A stretch of DNA of 64,000 nt from Spirosoma sp. SC4-14. Its GTDB lineage: Bacteria; Bacteroidota; Bacteroidia; Cytophagales; Spirosomataceae. A program made the position numbers and the translations under genes. The notes below the pieces were generated by a model that was not told where the DNA came from, made no database searches, and saw only the letters and a list, made by a program, of their open reading frames with translations. The DNA is taken from the NCBI RefSeq assembly GCF_037201965.1, contig NZ_CP147518.1, forward strand, positions 6,937,001 to 7,001,000, given 5' to 3'. This document shows, one piece after another, positions 49,990 through 59,943 of the stretch; positions within the stretch are counted from its first letter, which is position 1; each line of letters opens with the position of its first letter.

Positions 49990-52900
49990 ATGGTACATTC
50001 GTATACCGGCATTTTGTGGCGGCTGGTTTGTTATTGCCTTTTACTTTTACCCATAACAGGCCTTGCCCAGATTCGGCTTACCGGACAAGTTGTCGAAGCC
50101 GGGACCAAAACACCGATAGCAGGCGCTACCGTTCTCGTTAAGGGCACCAGCCAGGGTAGCACCACAAACGCCGATGGCTACTATTCGTTAAACAACGTAT
50201 CTCCCAAAGCGACGCTTAGCTTTAGTTTTATTGGTTTTAAGACAACTGAAGTCGAAATCAAAAATCAGACGGTCGTCAACGTCGAACTGGTTGAAGACTC
50301 CCAACAGCTACAGGAAGTGATTGTTACAGCTCTTGGTATTTCGAAACAGTCGAAATCGCTTGGCTATGCAACGCAAACCATCGACAGCAAGCAATTTACC
50401 AATTCGCAGGACCCCAATCTGGTCAACAATCTGGCAGGTCGTATTGCGGGCGTTACGATTACCAATGGCGGGGCCGGTGTTGGTTCGACCTCCCGCATTG
50501 TCATTCGCGGAGAGAACTCATTCTCAGGTACCAATCAGCCGCTGTTCGTTGTCGATGGCGTGCCCATCAATAATGAAACGTTTTTCAACAATGCCATCAA
50601 TAACTCGTCAAACCAGGGCACCTGGGCCGAAGTCGACTATGGTAATGGAGCGGCCGAAATCAATCCGCAGGATATTGAAAATATTACCGTTTTAAAGGGC
50701 GGGACAGCAGCCGCGCTCTATGGCTCAAGAGCCGCTAATGGAGTGGTCGTACTGACCACCAAACGGGGTAAAACAGAAAAGGGGCAGGTAGGAGTCAGCT
50801 TTAACACAAACACGTTTATCGATACGCCCCTCCGTACACCGCGCATCCAGAACCAGTATGGTGCTGGTAATGGCAAACAGGATTATCAGTTCGTCGATGG
50901 CGGCCAAAGCTACGAAAACAATATTCCTAACTACGGTGCTCCTTTCGATGGCCGAACGGTTGTGCAGTTCGACAGTCCGGCGGGCCAGTTTCAGGCTGGC
51001 GACCTGGTAGCCAGAGCCCAGAACCCAGGCTCTACCCCAACAGCAACGCCGTGGGTTGGGCATTCCGACAATTTTCGAAACTTTCTGCAAACGGGCGTAA
51101 CTACTCAGAATAATTTAGCCCTGAACCTTAACTCCGAGAAAGGATCGCTACGGATATCGGTTGGCAACTTATACAACAAAGGCATACTGCCCTACACCGA
51201 TCTTCGCCGATATACGTTTGCCGTTCGGGCCGAAAACCAGTTGACCGATAAGCTCAGCTCGAATATGTTCTTAAACTACATCAACAGTTCGAGCGATAAC
51301 CGCCCTAATATTGGCTACGGTTCGGAGAGTGTGATGTATACCTTCTTTGGTGTTTATGGGATGCCGATCAACATCAATCTTCAGTCGTTAAAAGACAAGT
51401 GGTGGCAGGCAGGTCAGGAAGGCGTCAAACAATTTCGGTACTGGAACAACCACGATAACCCTTACGTAACGCTGCACGAAAACACGAATAGCTTCCGTAA
51501 AAACCGAATTATTGGTAACTATTCGCTGAAGTACAGCTTCTCGCCGAACCTAAACCTGATGGTGCGGACGGGGCTGGATTACTACAACGATAACCGCGAA
51601 GGACACCGGGCCTTTAGCACGGTTCGGTTTCCGACGGGTGGTTTTCGCACCGACGTTGTTACCTACCTCGAAAACAACACCGACTTCCTGCTGAACTACA
51701 CCAAAGATTTCGGCAAGTTTGGGGTCAATGTATCGGGCGGTGGTAACCGATTCATTCAGCGACTATCTTACAATAGCAACATTGCCAATTCGCTCATTAC
51801 GCCGGGGCTGTATAATTTCACCAATGCGCAAAATACAACGCTGCCCCTATTTCAGCAGCAAAATAAATCGATTGAAAGTGCCTATATGTTTGGGCAGTTC
51901 AATTACGACGAAAAAGTATTTTTAGACGTAACCGGACGCAACGACTGGTCGAGCACCTTGCCAGCCGGGCAGAACTCTTACTTCTACCCATCGGCCGCGT
52001 TAAGTGTTATTGCCTCCGATATGGTACAGTTACCTCAGGCCATTTCGTACCTCAAGCTCAGAGCGTCCGGTGCTTCGGTTGGTCGCGATGCGGTTCCGTA
52101 CTCGGTCAACAATACCTATCTGACCGATACGCCTTTTGGCAGTTATCCTTCGGTAGGAGCTAACCCGGTGCTGGCAAACTCAAAGCTGAAACCCTCCCGA
52201 ACCTCTACGTATGAGCTGGGTTTTGAGCTACGTTTGCTTCACAATCTGATTGGACTGAATACGACCTACTACAATTCGCTGACGAAGGATGAAATTGTGC
52301 AGCTACCGATCCCGATTTCATCGGGCTATACCAATGCCTTCGTCAATGGCGCTACCATTCGCAACCATGGTCTGGAGGTAATTCTGGATGTGAATCCGTT
52401 CAAATCCCAAAATGGGCTGAACTGGAACATGACGTTCAATTTTGCCCGAAACATCAGCCGGGTGGTTTCGTTGCCGGGTGGTATAACGACCTACAAGTAC
52501 GCCGAAATTACGCAGTATGACCGGTATTATCGGTCTATTCAATACAACGCTGTTGTTGGCGAACGCCTGGGCAACATCTACGGACGTCACTATGTCCGCG
52601 ATCCGCAGGGAAACATTGTATACGCAAACGGACAGGCGCAAACCACGGGCGAAAACGAACGTACACTGCTTGGCAACTACAATCCGAATTTTGTTTTAGG
52701 TTGGATGAACCGGCTCTCCTATCGCAACTGGACGTTCAATATGCTCTGGGACTGGCGGCAGGGTGGTGTCTTTTATAGTTACACCATGCTGGGTATTCTT
52801 AACGGTGGTATGTCGGTCGAAACCCTTCCGGGCCGCGATAGTGGTGGTATTGTGGGCAATGGCGTCGTGAAAAATGCCGATGGCACCTATGCGCCAAACA

Positions 52901-53211
52901 CCGTACAAGCTACTCCCGCCAATTATTATACCTCATACTACGATCCTAACAACAACGAAGCCTTTACGTTCAGTGCTTCCTATGTAAAACTGCGCGAGTT
53001 GCGGGTTGGCTACACCTTTAACCGGCCACTGGGCTGGAAAGGCTCGGCCAGTCTGTCGCTGATCGGCCGAAACCTGCTGTTGTTTACCAAAAACAAAGAC
53101 GTCGATCCAGAAAACCTGTCGCTGCGTGGCACTCAGATTCTGCCGGGCGTTGAACAGCTTAGTCTGCCAAGTACCCGCAATTTAGGTGTATCGCTAAACG
53201 TATCGTTCTAA
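49990..53211 (+). CDS. SusC/RagA family TonB-linked outer-membrane transporter
   Basis: A 1073-residue TonB-dependent receptor. The signal peptide (residues 1-27) is followed by a carboxypeptidase-like regulatory domain (IRLTGQVVEAGTKTPIAGAT, VLVKGTSQGSTTNADGYYSL), then a plug with ELVEDSQQLQEVIVTALGIS and VVDGVPINNET. PQDIENITVLKGGTAAALYG is the SusC plug signature near residue 230. The remainder is a 22-strand barrel ending in an aromatic residue (SLNVSF). With the SusD gene next to it, it imports a bound ligand, usually an oligosaccharide. A near-match -7 box (AATCTTTG, 49927-49934) may give the promoter. No hydrolase neighbours identify the substrate. Confidence 0.95.
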   Translation: MVHSYTGILWRLVCYCLLLLPITGLAQIRLTGQVVEAGTKTPIAGATVLVKGTSQGSTTNADGYYSLNNVSPKATLSFSFIGFKTTEVEIKNQTVVNVELVEDSQQLQEVIVTALGISKQSKSLGYATQTIDSKQFTNSQDPNLVNNLAGRIAGVTITNGGAGVGSTSRIVIRGENSFSGTNQPLFVVDGVPINNETFFNNAINNSSNQGTWAEVDYGNGAAEINPQDIENITVLKGGTAAALYGSRAANGVVVLTTKRGKTEKGQVGVSFNTNTFIDTPLRTPRIQNQYGAGNGKQDYQFVDGGQSYENNIPNYGAPFDGRTVVQFDSPAGQFQAGDLVARAQNPGSTPTATPWVGHSDNFRNFLQTGVTTQNNLALNLNSEKGSLRISVGNLYNKGILPYTDLRRYTFAVRAENQLTDKLSSNMFLNYINSSSDNRPNIGYGSESVMYTFFGVYGMPININLQSLKDKWWQAGQEGVKQFRYWNNHDNPYVTLHENTNSFRKNRIIGNYSLKYSFSPNLNLMVRTGLDYYNDNREGHRAFSTVRFPTGGFRTDVVTYLENNTDFLLNYTKDFGKFGVNVSGGGNRFIQRLSYNSNIANSLITPGLYNFTNAQNTTLPLFQQQNKSIESAYMFGQFNYDEKVFLDVTGRNDWSSTLPAGQNSYFYPSAALSVIASDMVQLPQAISYLKLRASGASVGRDAVPYSVNNTYLTDTPFGSYPSVGANPVLANSKLKPSRTSTYELGFELRLLHNLIGLNTTYYNSLTKDEIVQLPIPISSGYTNAFVNGATIRNHGLEVILDVNPFKSQNGLNWNMTFNFARNISRVVSLPGGITTYKYAEITQYDRYYRSIQYNAVVGERLGNIYGRHYVRDPQGNIVYANGQAQTTGENERTLLGNYNPNFVLGWMNRLSYRNWTFNMLWDWRQGGVFYSYTMLGILNGGMSVETLPGRDSGGIVGNGVVKNADGTYAPNTVQATPANYYTSYYDPNNNEAFTFSASYVKLRELRVGYTFNRPLGWKGSASLSLIGRNLLLFTKNKDVDPENLSLRGTQILPGVEQLSLPSTRNLGVSLNVSF

Positions 53212-53223
53212 TCGGGAAATTAC

Positions 53224-54696
53224 ATGAAATCGTTATCATACAAAATAAGCATTGGCCTAGTCAGTCTAATGCTCCTGAGCAGTTGTCAGTCGGAGTTAGA
53301 CAAACTCAATAAAAACCCTAACAATCTGGAACAAACCGAAGTTGGCCCTCTTCTGACCAATATTGTTCTTAACTCGGTGCGGGCCATGACCGAAAATGGC
53401 TGGACTTTAGGAAATGGCTACGGGCAATATATGACCTTTAGTTCAAGCTACTATAACCTGCCCACTCGCTACCAACCCGTTTCTAACGATCCGGTCTGGA
53501 ATTCGACCTATGGCAATGCCCGTAATGCACAGCTTCTGTACAATCTGGGCGTTTCGCGCAATAACGCTACGGTTCAGGCCGTAGCCTTGGCGCTGCGCTC
53601 CCATGCGTTTGGCCAGCTAACGGATTTATGGGGCGACATCCCTTTCAAAAATGCCTTACAGGCAAGCACTGGCAACTTCACTCCGGCTTACGATAGCCAG
53701 CAGGTTGTTTACAACGATCCCGATCTTGGCATTCTGGCTTCGCTCCGTAAAGCCGACCAGCTACTTGCCAGCAGCACGGCTACCATTGTAGGCGATCCAC
53801 TCTACAACGGCGATCCTAAAGCGTGGCGTCGATTTGTGAATGCGCTGCGCCTGCGCTATCTGATGCGCGTATCGGGCAAACAGGACGTAGCTTCTGAAAT
53901 TCAGCAGATTGTGAAGGATGGTAATCTGATGACCAATGCTTCTCAAAGCGCATCGATAGCGTTTCAGACCGCCGTTCCTTATGTGTTTCCGTCATTGGTT
54001 GAGCGGTCTGGTGATTTTAATGTAAAGTATGTTAGCCAGTTATTTTACACGGTTCTTCGAACCACCGGCGACTCAGACCGCTTAACACTGATTGCAGCCC
54101 CCAACAGCCAGGGAAAAGGAAAATCAGGGTTTAGCTTTGATTATTATGGCGGGATGCCTTTAGTTTCCGATGCCTCTGCTACCCAGGTCGACACAGCCTC
54201 CAATTTCAGCAGTAACTTTCTGGCCATCAATAATCCATCGTTATTGAAAGAACGATTAATTACCTATGCCGAACAAGAGTTTATTCTGGCCGAAGCTGCT
54301 CAGCGTGGCCTGATCACTGGATCGGCGCAAGATTACTACAATGCAGGCATATATGGCGCCTTTGCCGAATGGGGCTTAACAAACGATCAGGCAGCGTCGT
54401 ACCTGAAACGGCCAAACACCAGCTTCGATTCGTCAAAAGCGATCCAGCAGATTATTACACAAAAATGGATCGTCAACTTCAACGTCGGTTTCGAAGGTTG
54501 GGTCGAATATCTCCGCACTGGCTTCCCCAGTCTGGAAACAGGGGGTAATTTGAATCTAAATGGCGGTTCTATTGCAACGCGTTTTCTGTATCCAGATCCC
54601 GAAAGAACAATAAATAATATGAATTATAACCAGGAGTTACAATCTCGAATGGGCGGAAAAGAAACGACTACTTATAAAGCCTGGTGGGCAAATTAA
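53224..54696 (+). CDS. SusD/RagB-like outer-membrane lipoprotein (SusD-like 2 group)
   Basis: A surface lipoprotein of 490 residues that lids the SusC barrel and binds ligand. The lipobox is LMLLSSC with Cys21. LNKNPNNLEQTEVGPLLTNI near residue 28, DLWGDIPFKNAL near residue 138 (the SusD aromatic TPR region), and AWRRFVNALRLRYLMRVSG near residue 200 mark the SusD-like 2 family. LITYAEQEFILAEAAQRG near residue 345 is the conserved C-terminal helix. It starts 12 bases after the SusC stop, so the pair is co-transcribed. A strong hairpin follows. Confidence 0.94.
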   Translation: MKSLSYKISIGLVSLMLLSSCQSELDKLNKNPNNLEQTEVGPLLTNIVLNSVRAMTENGWTLGNGYGQYMTFSSSYYNLPTRYQPVSNDPVWNSTYGNARNAQLLYNLGVSRNNATVQAVALALRSHAFGQLTDLWGDIPFKNALQASTGNFTPAYDSQQVVYNDPDLGILASLRKADQLLASSTATIVGDPLYNGDPKAWRRFVNALRLRYLMRVSGKQDVASEIQQIVKDGNLMTNASQSASIAFQTAVPYVFPSLVERSGDFNVKYVSQLFYTVLRTTGDSDRLTLIAAPNSQGKGKSGFSFDYYGGMPLVSDASATQVDTASNFSSNFLAINNPSLLKERLITYAEQEFILAEAAQRGLITGSAQDYYNAGIYGAFAEWGLTNDQAASYLKRPNTSFDSSKAIQQIITQKWIVNFNVGFEGWVEYLRTGFPSLETGGNLNLNGGSIATRFLYPDPERTINNMNYNQELQSRMGGKETTTYKAWWAN

Positions 54697-54730
54697 TAAA
54701 AGCTCTTTCAATAAGTTACTGGTACAAGTA

Positions 54731-54772
54731 TAATGCCCGGCAAATCATTTTTCCTGAAGCTGCCGGGCATTA
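54731..54772 (+). terminator. terminator after the SusC/SusD operon
   Basis: TAATGCCCGGCA (54731-54742) pairs perfectly with TGCCGGGCATTA (54761-54772) over an 18-base loop, 35 bases after the SusD stop; TTTATAT follows. Confidence 0.85.
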
Positions 54773-54996
54773 TTTATATCAGATTAAACAAAAACTATTT
54801 CTTCTCACCTATATCAGCAACGTTAGCCAATTCATTGCTTATCAAGGGTAATCAGCGATCAGCATTTCTATAATGATATGGATAAAAAGCCAAAGTCTCC
54901 ATTTTGACAAAACTTCGCTCAAAAATAGTTCATAAAAGCAGGGTAAATGATTCGAGAGACAAGTCGGCTCTACCAACCAATCATCATGTATATTAT

Positions 54997-55287
54997 TTAT
55001 TTTTTATGCTGGGCTTCTTCCTTTTGGAGTATATATAATTGATAACGAACGTCCAGAATCCGCGACAATCTAGTTACTTCTTTAGCATGTTTTTCCTGAA
55101 TAGTCCGGGAAACGTTCCAGATAAAATAGTGTTGTTGAGGATCATATATACCCAATGCCAATGTATTTTCTTTTCTGTTTAGATTTGCCAGTTCATCATA
55201 TGATTTAATAATAGTACTGGCCGAGTTAATCTCGTATCGCTCTAAAGAAAAGCCAATCGTATAGTAAAGTGCCAAGGCCTGATCCAT
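54997..55287 (-). CDS. hypothetical protein (96 residues)
   Basis: An open frame from the ATG at 55287; an alternative TTG lies 22 codons upstream. GGAGAAAGG, a good ribosome-binding site, is 14-22 bases before the ATG. The product is soluble (MDQALALYYTIGFSLERYEI, TLALGIYDPQQHYFIWNVSR, HAKEVTRLSRILDVRYQLYI), and reads like a real folded protein with a helical C-terminus and a lysine-rich tail. I recognise no family. It is the only plausible gene in an AT-rich stretch of about 1.4 kb. Confidence 0.45.
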   Translation of the reverse strand: MDQALALYYTIGFSLERYEINSASTIIKSYDELANLNRKENTLALGIYDPQQHYFIWNVSRTIQEKHAKEVTRLSRILDVRYQLYILQKEEAQHKK

Positions 55288-56110
55288 TGCTAGTACTATT
55301 ATCCTTTCTCCAATAACCAGACAAACCCAGGTTAGCCGATAATGGGCGCACAATAGTAAGCAAAAACAAGCCTAGTATTTCTACTTAAGCAAACTTTAAT
55401 TTACAAATGAAAACAAGATGAATATATGCTTAATTTTCAGACAAAATACGTTACTATTCGCATGAGTTTATTGACAACAAAAGCATCCCAAAACCTTAGA
55501 ATGCTTTTGTACACTACTAATATGAAATTGGTTTGAGTATATACTCAGATTAATGCACTAAAATTATGATACTTCTCTGCTAATCAGCCAGCTAATCTTT
55601 ATTGAATGTCTCTATACAATCTTTATCCGTAAGCTCGAAAGCTGCTACAAAAATCAGCATACGAAATTAAATACTATTAAAAAATAGATTAATTAATCTA
55701 TAGGTTTGTTTCCCAATTATGAAGTTACACTCAAGGGGCTTTATATTGCCGAAACATAGTAGTTTAAATGCGTCTTTACTTGCTGTCTGGCATCAAAAAG
55801 CAATAATACTTATTGATGCTCCGGAGCTTTTTCATAAAACCTTCTAATCACGTAGCGCTGGGCTGCCATGGCAGTGCCAAAAGCCTTTATTGATGAGCAT
55901 AACAAGTCGGCAAAGACAATTACAGAAAATTAGCAATCTGATGAGCAGTAAATATTACCGAATTATCCTTACAAAATAGCCCATACTTACTAATAAAAAT
56001 TAAGCCAGAGAGAGGTTCGTTTTCCCCATAGAAAGCAAGCAATTACGCAGATTTCCGTAGCGTTGTATGAGCAATGGGAGCCGCTGGCAAGGCTCTGAGT
56101 AAAAGTTCTG
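55288..56110. other. AT-rich gene-poor stretch
   Basis: No open frame of useful length on either strand, and composition is clearly more AT-rich than the genes around it. It contains a 14-bp perfect palindrome (TGAGTATATACTCA, 55534-55547) and a hairpin (ACAAAAGCAT, 55477-55486, with ATGCTTTTGT, 55501-55510). I see no transposase remnant. It may be an old insertion or a regulatory stretch. Confidence 0.55.
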
Positions 56111-57445
56111 TTATCTTCTTCTTAAACCAATTTCCACAAGCAGCACAGTCCCAACAATGCCATATTCGAGAGCTGTTAGCCAAAGATTTTCCTGATAGGG
56201 CATTGTCTGATAGGTGAAATACGACAAGGGAATCAGCGCCGACCATACCAATGGATACCGAAAGCGCGTAAACACCGAAACAGCAACCAGCGTTGTGATA
56301 TACCAGGGGTGAACCGTTGTGGCAAAAGCTAAATAGAGTGTCAATATGGCCAATATCCGACTCGGAACCGATACGTTTCGCCACCTGAACGAAATCCAGA
56401 AAATACAGCCGGCGGTGATAATGGAGAGCCAGAAACCAATAAAACCAATGGCATTATAGCCCCACACCCAGTAGCCAACCGCCCGCAACACATAATACAC
56501 ACTGGCATTGAATTCAAACTTCTGAAAGTATAGGTTCACGCTCGATGCCATATTCTGCGCCAACTCCCAACTGGCAAAAGGTAGAAATTGAACCAGAGTA
56601 AACACACCCGTCAGCACACTATAGATCACCCCACGCTTCCAGCCCAATTTGCGTACAAGAGTGGGCAGAGCGATCAATGGTAATAATTTAGTACCAACAG
56701 ACAAAGCCAGTGCCCCCGACGATGCCCGGTCTCGCTGTCGAGTCAACCACCAGATAGCCAGCGCCGTAAAGAAAATCATAACGGCTTCGAAATGCAGATT
56801 TCCTGTCAGTTCCAGCACAACCAGCGGGTTTAAACCATAGAGCAGCGCCCGGTTCGGATCATAACCGAATCGGCGTAACAAACGAGTCATCAGCCATAGT
56901 GTTCCGGCTTCGCTCAACAGGATTGGCATCCGCAACCAGACAATAGTACCTAACAAACTATTGGGCGACAAAAGAGCCGCCAGCCCGAACAAAGCCTGAT
57001 TGGCGGGCGGATATACGGTGAAGTAAGCTGGCGAGTTCAGGTGCTGAAATAACGACTGATCCAGACCCGCCATCGTGGCTATATCGGTTCCGACAATTCG
57101 CGAAGGCAAATACAGATAAGGATTGAACCCATGAGCCAATAGCCGCCCATCCCAGATAAACCGGTAAACATCGTCGGAAAGTTGCGGAACAGAAAACAGC
57201 AGTAGAACTCTGAATAAGATAGCTGCCGAAAACAGAAAGGTATCTGGCTTTGGAGTTTCTGAACGTAATCCAGTGTTTTCAGCAAACCGATTGGTCGAGA
57301 ATAGCATCCAGCCATAACCCGCAAACAAAACGGTTAACAAACCGAACAACGTCGCGAATTGCTGACGAGAAACGGTGTACGCTAACAACCAATACAGAAC
57401 AGCCGATCCTATCAGCCAGACAAAACGAACGGGGCCTGTTGTCAT
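56111..57445 (-). CDS. polytopic glycosyltransferase, GT87/MptB-like (mannosyltransferase type)
   Basis: A 444-residue protein with at least ten membrane helices. It has a GT-C layout: a first-loop acidic motif in FSVPQLSDDVYRFIWDGRLL near residue 92, then FNPYLYLPSR, and YPPANQALFGLAALLSP near residue 145. These resemble polyprenol-phosphate-mannose-dependent mannosyltransferases. The neighbouring GT2 with dolichyl-phosphate-mannose-synthase likeness could supply the polyprenyl-linked donor. It overlaps the upstream GT2 gene by four bases. Sugar and acceptor are not certain. Confidence 0.8.
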   Translation of the reverse strand: MTTGPVRFVWLIGSAVLYWLLAYTVSRQQFATLFGLLTVLFAGYGWMLFSTNRFAENTGLRSETPKPDTFLFSAAILFRVLLLFSVPQLSDDVYRFIWDGRLLAHGFNPYLYLPSRIVGTDIATMAGLDQSLFQHLNSPAYFTVYPPANQALFGLAALLSPNSLLGTIVWLRMPILLSEAGTLWLMTRLLRRFGYDPNRALLYGLNPLVVLELTGNLHFEAVMIFFTALAIWWLTRQRDRASSGALALSVGTKLLPLIALPTLVRKLGWKRGVIYSVLTGVFTLVQFLPFASWELAQNMASSVNLYFQKFEFNASVYYVLRAVGYWVWGYNAIGFIGFWLSIITAGCIFWISFRWRNVSVPSRILAILTLYLAFATTVHPWYITTLVAVSVFTRFRYPLVWSALIPLSYFTYQTMPYQENLWLTALEYGIVGTVLLVEIGLRRR

Positions 57446-58962
57446 ACACCCACCGCCACCGGACGCGTCAACCCAACCGACGAACTCGTTGGGCGATGTC
57501 CTGCATGAACAACCGAATATACGAACACCATGCCAAACCCAACCATAAACATGATATGCAGAAAGAACATGCGAAAGTCGTGAATATAGAACGCCAGCAC
57601 CAGCCCACCCAGAAAATATACTGCCAATATCCCTTCCACTAAGGTAAGCCAGCTCAATTGCCGATTAATATACTTATTGGCATCCCAGCGATCGTTTGCT
57701 TTGACTACATTAAATTTAGGAGTTCGGATAAATGGGGTTTTCCGCCCCATATAGCCTTCAATAACCGCAATGGTATTGTGGAGCGACAGGCCCATCATCA
57801 GCGACGAATACATCGGAAAATACCAGGCTAGTTTAGCTTTACTGGCTTGTTTGAGGAGCCAGAACGGAATGCCATAGAACGAAATCAGAATGAGCAGATT
57901 GATCTGAAACAGATTAATGATAAAAAATACCGTTTCCCACTCCGGGTGCCGATGCCGTATGTAAATCAGCGGAACGCTCATCACGCCCAGAATCAGCACC
58001 AGAATAAAGGTAGCGCTACTGAACAGGTGAAAAAAGGCATGTAGCTTACGCGAAAACGATACGCCAGGTGTTTGCAGCACGTTACCAAACAGCTTGCGGG
58101 CACATTCGGCAGCTCCTTTCATCCAGCGATACTGCTGCGATTTGAGTGCATTCATGGCTACGGGCAGTTCGGCTGGCGAGCCTACATCTTCGCGGTAAAC
58201 AAATTTCCAGCCACGAAGCTGCGCCCGATAGCTTAAATCCAGATCTTCGGTCAGTGTGTCACTTTGCCAGCCTCCGGCATCAGCAATGGCCGTTTTCCGC
58301 CATACGCCACCCGTTCCGTTAAAATTGGCCAGCAAACCAGCCGCATATCGCCCGCTTTGCTCAATAGTAAAATGCGCATTCAGGCCGAAAGCCTGCAACT
58401 GGGTGAGTAACGAAAAATTCTCATTCAGGTGTTGCCAGCGAGTTTGGACAATTCCAACTTCCGGATCGTTAAAATGCGGAATGGTTTTAAGCAGAAAATC
58501 CGGGTCAGGCACAAAATCGGCGTCGAATATGGCCACATAGTCCCCCCTGGCAAATTCGAGCCCGTAGGCCAGGGCACCGGCTTTAAATCCGTTTCGTTCG
58601 GGCCGACGAATGTGCTCAATAGCGAGTCCCTGCTGCCGATAGTGTTTTACTTTGGCAGCAATGATCTGTACTGTCTCGTCGGTCGAATCGTCGAGCACCT
58701 GAATATCGAGTTTATCGTTCGGATAGTTTAGTTGGGCGATAGCATCAATCAATCGTTCAACAACATAAAGTTCGTTGTAGACAGGCAATTGTATAGTTAC
58801 CCGTGGCAGCGTATGAGACTGCCACGCATCGGCCCACAGAGCGGCCATCCGGCGTTTTTGTTCCGAACGCAGGTATATAATAATCAGGCTTAATTGCCCA
58901 CAGTTATACAGAAACAATAACAGTAGAGCCAGCCCATACAGAATCAGGACCGAGATTTCCAT
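57442..58962 (-). CDS. processive membrane glycosyltransferase family 2 (cellulose-synthase-like)
   Basis: A 506-residue protein from the ATG at 58962; a TTG five codons upstream is an alternative. An N-terminal helix (LILYGLALLLLFLYNCGQLS) precedes the GT2 domain: VTIQLPVYNELYVVERLIDA near residue 55, VLDDSTDET (first Asp), AIFDADFVPDPDFLL near residue 150 (DxD), LTEDLDLSYRAQLRGWKF near residue 240 and QQYRWMKGA (QxxRW). This is the processive type that makes beta-glycans or glucosyl/mannosyl lipids. Three or four further helices end the protein. Part of a two-gene unit with the GT87-like protein. Confidence 0.9.
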   Translation of the reverse strand: MEISVLILYGLALLLLFLYNCGQLSLIIIYLRSEQKRRMAALWADAWQSHTLPRVTIQLPVYNELYVVERLIDAIAQLNYPNDKLDIQVLDDSTDETVQIIAAKVKHYRQQGLAIEHIRRPERNGFKAGALAYGLEFARGDYVAIFDADFVPDPDFLLKTIPHFNDPEVGIVQTRWQHLNENFSLLTQLQAFGLNAHFTIEQSGRYAAGLLANFNGTGGVWRKTAIADAGGWQSDTLTEDLDLSYRAQLRGWKFVYREDVGSPAELPVAMNALKSQQYRWMKGAAECARKLFGNVLQTPGVSFSRKLHAFFHLFSSATFILVLILGVMSVPLIYIRHRHPEWETVFFIINLFQINLLILISFYGIPFWLLKQASKAKLAWYFPMYSSLMMGLSLHNTIAVIEGYMGRKTPFIRTPKFNVVKANDRWDANKYINRQLSWLTLVEGILAVYFLGGLVLAFYIHDFRMFFLHIMFMVGFGMVFVYSVVHAGHRPTSSSVGLTRPVAVGV

Positions 58963-59127
58963 GTTGGTGAAAAACAAAATCGGTTTAACGTTGAGTTCAG
59001 CAATCAGGCAATTCGGTAATGCGTGGTTGGTGATGGAGTAATAGCCTGTTTAGAACTGCCTGTCTAGGTACTAATGTTTTCAGATTCGCTAAACTTATGG
59101 CCTATTTGTTGCATTAGGGCCGATTCA

Positions 59128-59814
59128 TCACCAATATTTAAAAATTGTTGTAATAATCTTATACCCGGCCAGTACCGTTCCTTTTACGGTTCCTGATATT
59201 TTCGAAAACCCGATTCGTTTCCGGTAGTTGACGGGTACTTCAGTGATTCGTAAGCCCTGTTTAGCTGCTTTGAGCTGCATTTCAACCGTCCAGCCATAGG
59301 TTTTATCCTGCATCTTTAGTGCCAGCAACGCGTCGAACCGAATAGCACGAAACGGCCCCAGATCGGTGTACCGAACCCCATAAAGCCAACGCAGCAATCG
59401 GGTGGCCAGCCAATTGCCAAACAACTGCTGCGGAGTCATTGCCCCCCGTTGCCGATGGCCCAACGCCCGCGATCCAATTACCAGATCGGCCTCATGGTTC
59501 AAAATTGGTGCCACCACCAGTGGCATTTCGCCAGGAAAGTCCGAATAGTCGGCATCAATAAAAACGACCACATCCGGTTTTTGCTGGCGGTTTTGAGCAT
59601 ACGCAATTCCTTTCAGACACGCTCGCCCGTAGCCCTGAATAGGTTCGTTCAGTACCGTAGCTCCAGCCCGGGCAGCCTCCACCGCCGTCAGGTCGTTCGA
59701 ATTGTTATTGACTACCACTATTTCATCGACAAGACTGGCAGGAATTTCCCGCACAACATTACCAACAGAATTTTCTTCATTAAAAGCCGGAATAATGACA
59801 AGAATAGAAAGCAA
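59128..59814 (-). CDS. glycosyltransferase family 2, polyprenyl-phosphate mannose/glucose synthase-like
   Basis: A 228-residue GT2 protein similar to dolichyl-phosphate mannose synthases, which load a sugar on a polyprenyl phosphate. ILVIIPAFNEENSVGNVVRE (residues 4-23), FIDADYSDFPGEMPLVV near residue 90 (DxD), and LGPFRAIRFDALLAL near residue 150 are clear. No membrane helices, so it is a peripheral enzyme. The start is TTG: an in-frame stop lies two codons upstream and there is no ATG near. It is on the same strand as, and 166 bases from, the processive GT2, suggesting a shared pathway. Confidence 0.88.
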   Translation of the reverse strand: MLSILVIIPAFNEENSVGNVVREIPASLVDEIVVVNNNSNDLTAVEAARAGATVLNEPIQGYGRACLKGIAYAQNRQQKPDVVVFIDADYSDFPGEMPLVVAPILNHEADLVIGSRALGHRQRGAMTPQQLFGNWLATRLLRWLYGVRYTDLGPFRAIRFDALLALKMQDKTYGWTVEMQLKAAKQGLRITEVPVNYRKRIGFSKISGTVKGTVLAGYKIITTIFKYW

Positions 59815-59826
59815 AGGTCAGATAGT

Positions 59827-59887
59827 AAAAGAGTGAAAGAGCGAAAGAGCGAAAGAGTGATTGGAATTCAACTATTCGCTCTTTCAT
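59827..59887. repeat. GAAAGAG-heptamer inverted repeat, second copy
   Basis: Left arm (59827-59860) is AAAAGAGTGAAAGAGCGAAA and onward, made of GAAAGAG(C/T) units; right arm (59873-59887) is ATTCGCTCTTTCATT. The right arm is shorter than at 30099-30181 but the units are the same. It lies between two divergent genes. Confidence 0.75.
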
Positions 59888-59943
59888 TATTCCGCCCCAA
59901 AGATAGGGCGTCAAATTCAATCAAAATGTCATATACTTGACAC

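Noticed and set aside
56043..56384. Minus-strand frame overlapping the 3' end of the GT87-like gene
   Set aside because: Out of frame with the real gene, mostly inside it, and unlike any family.
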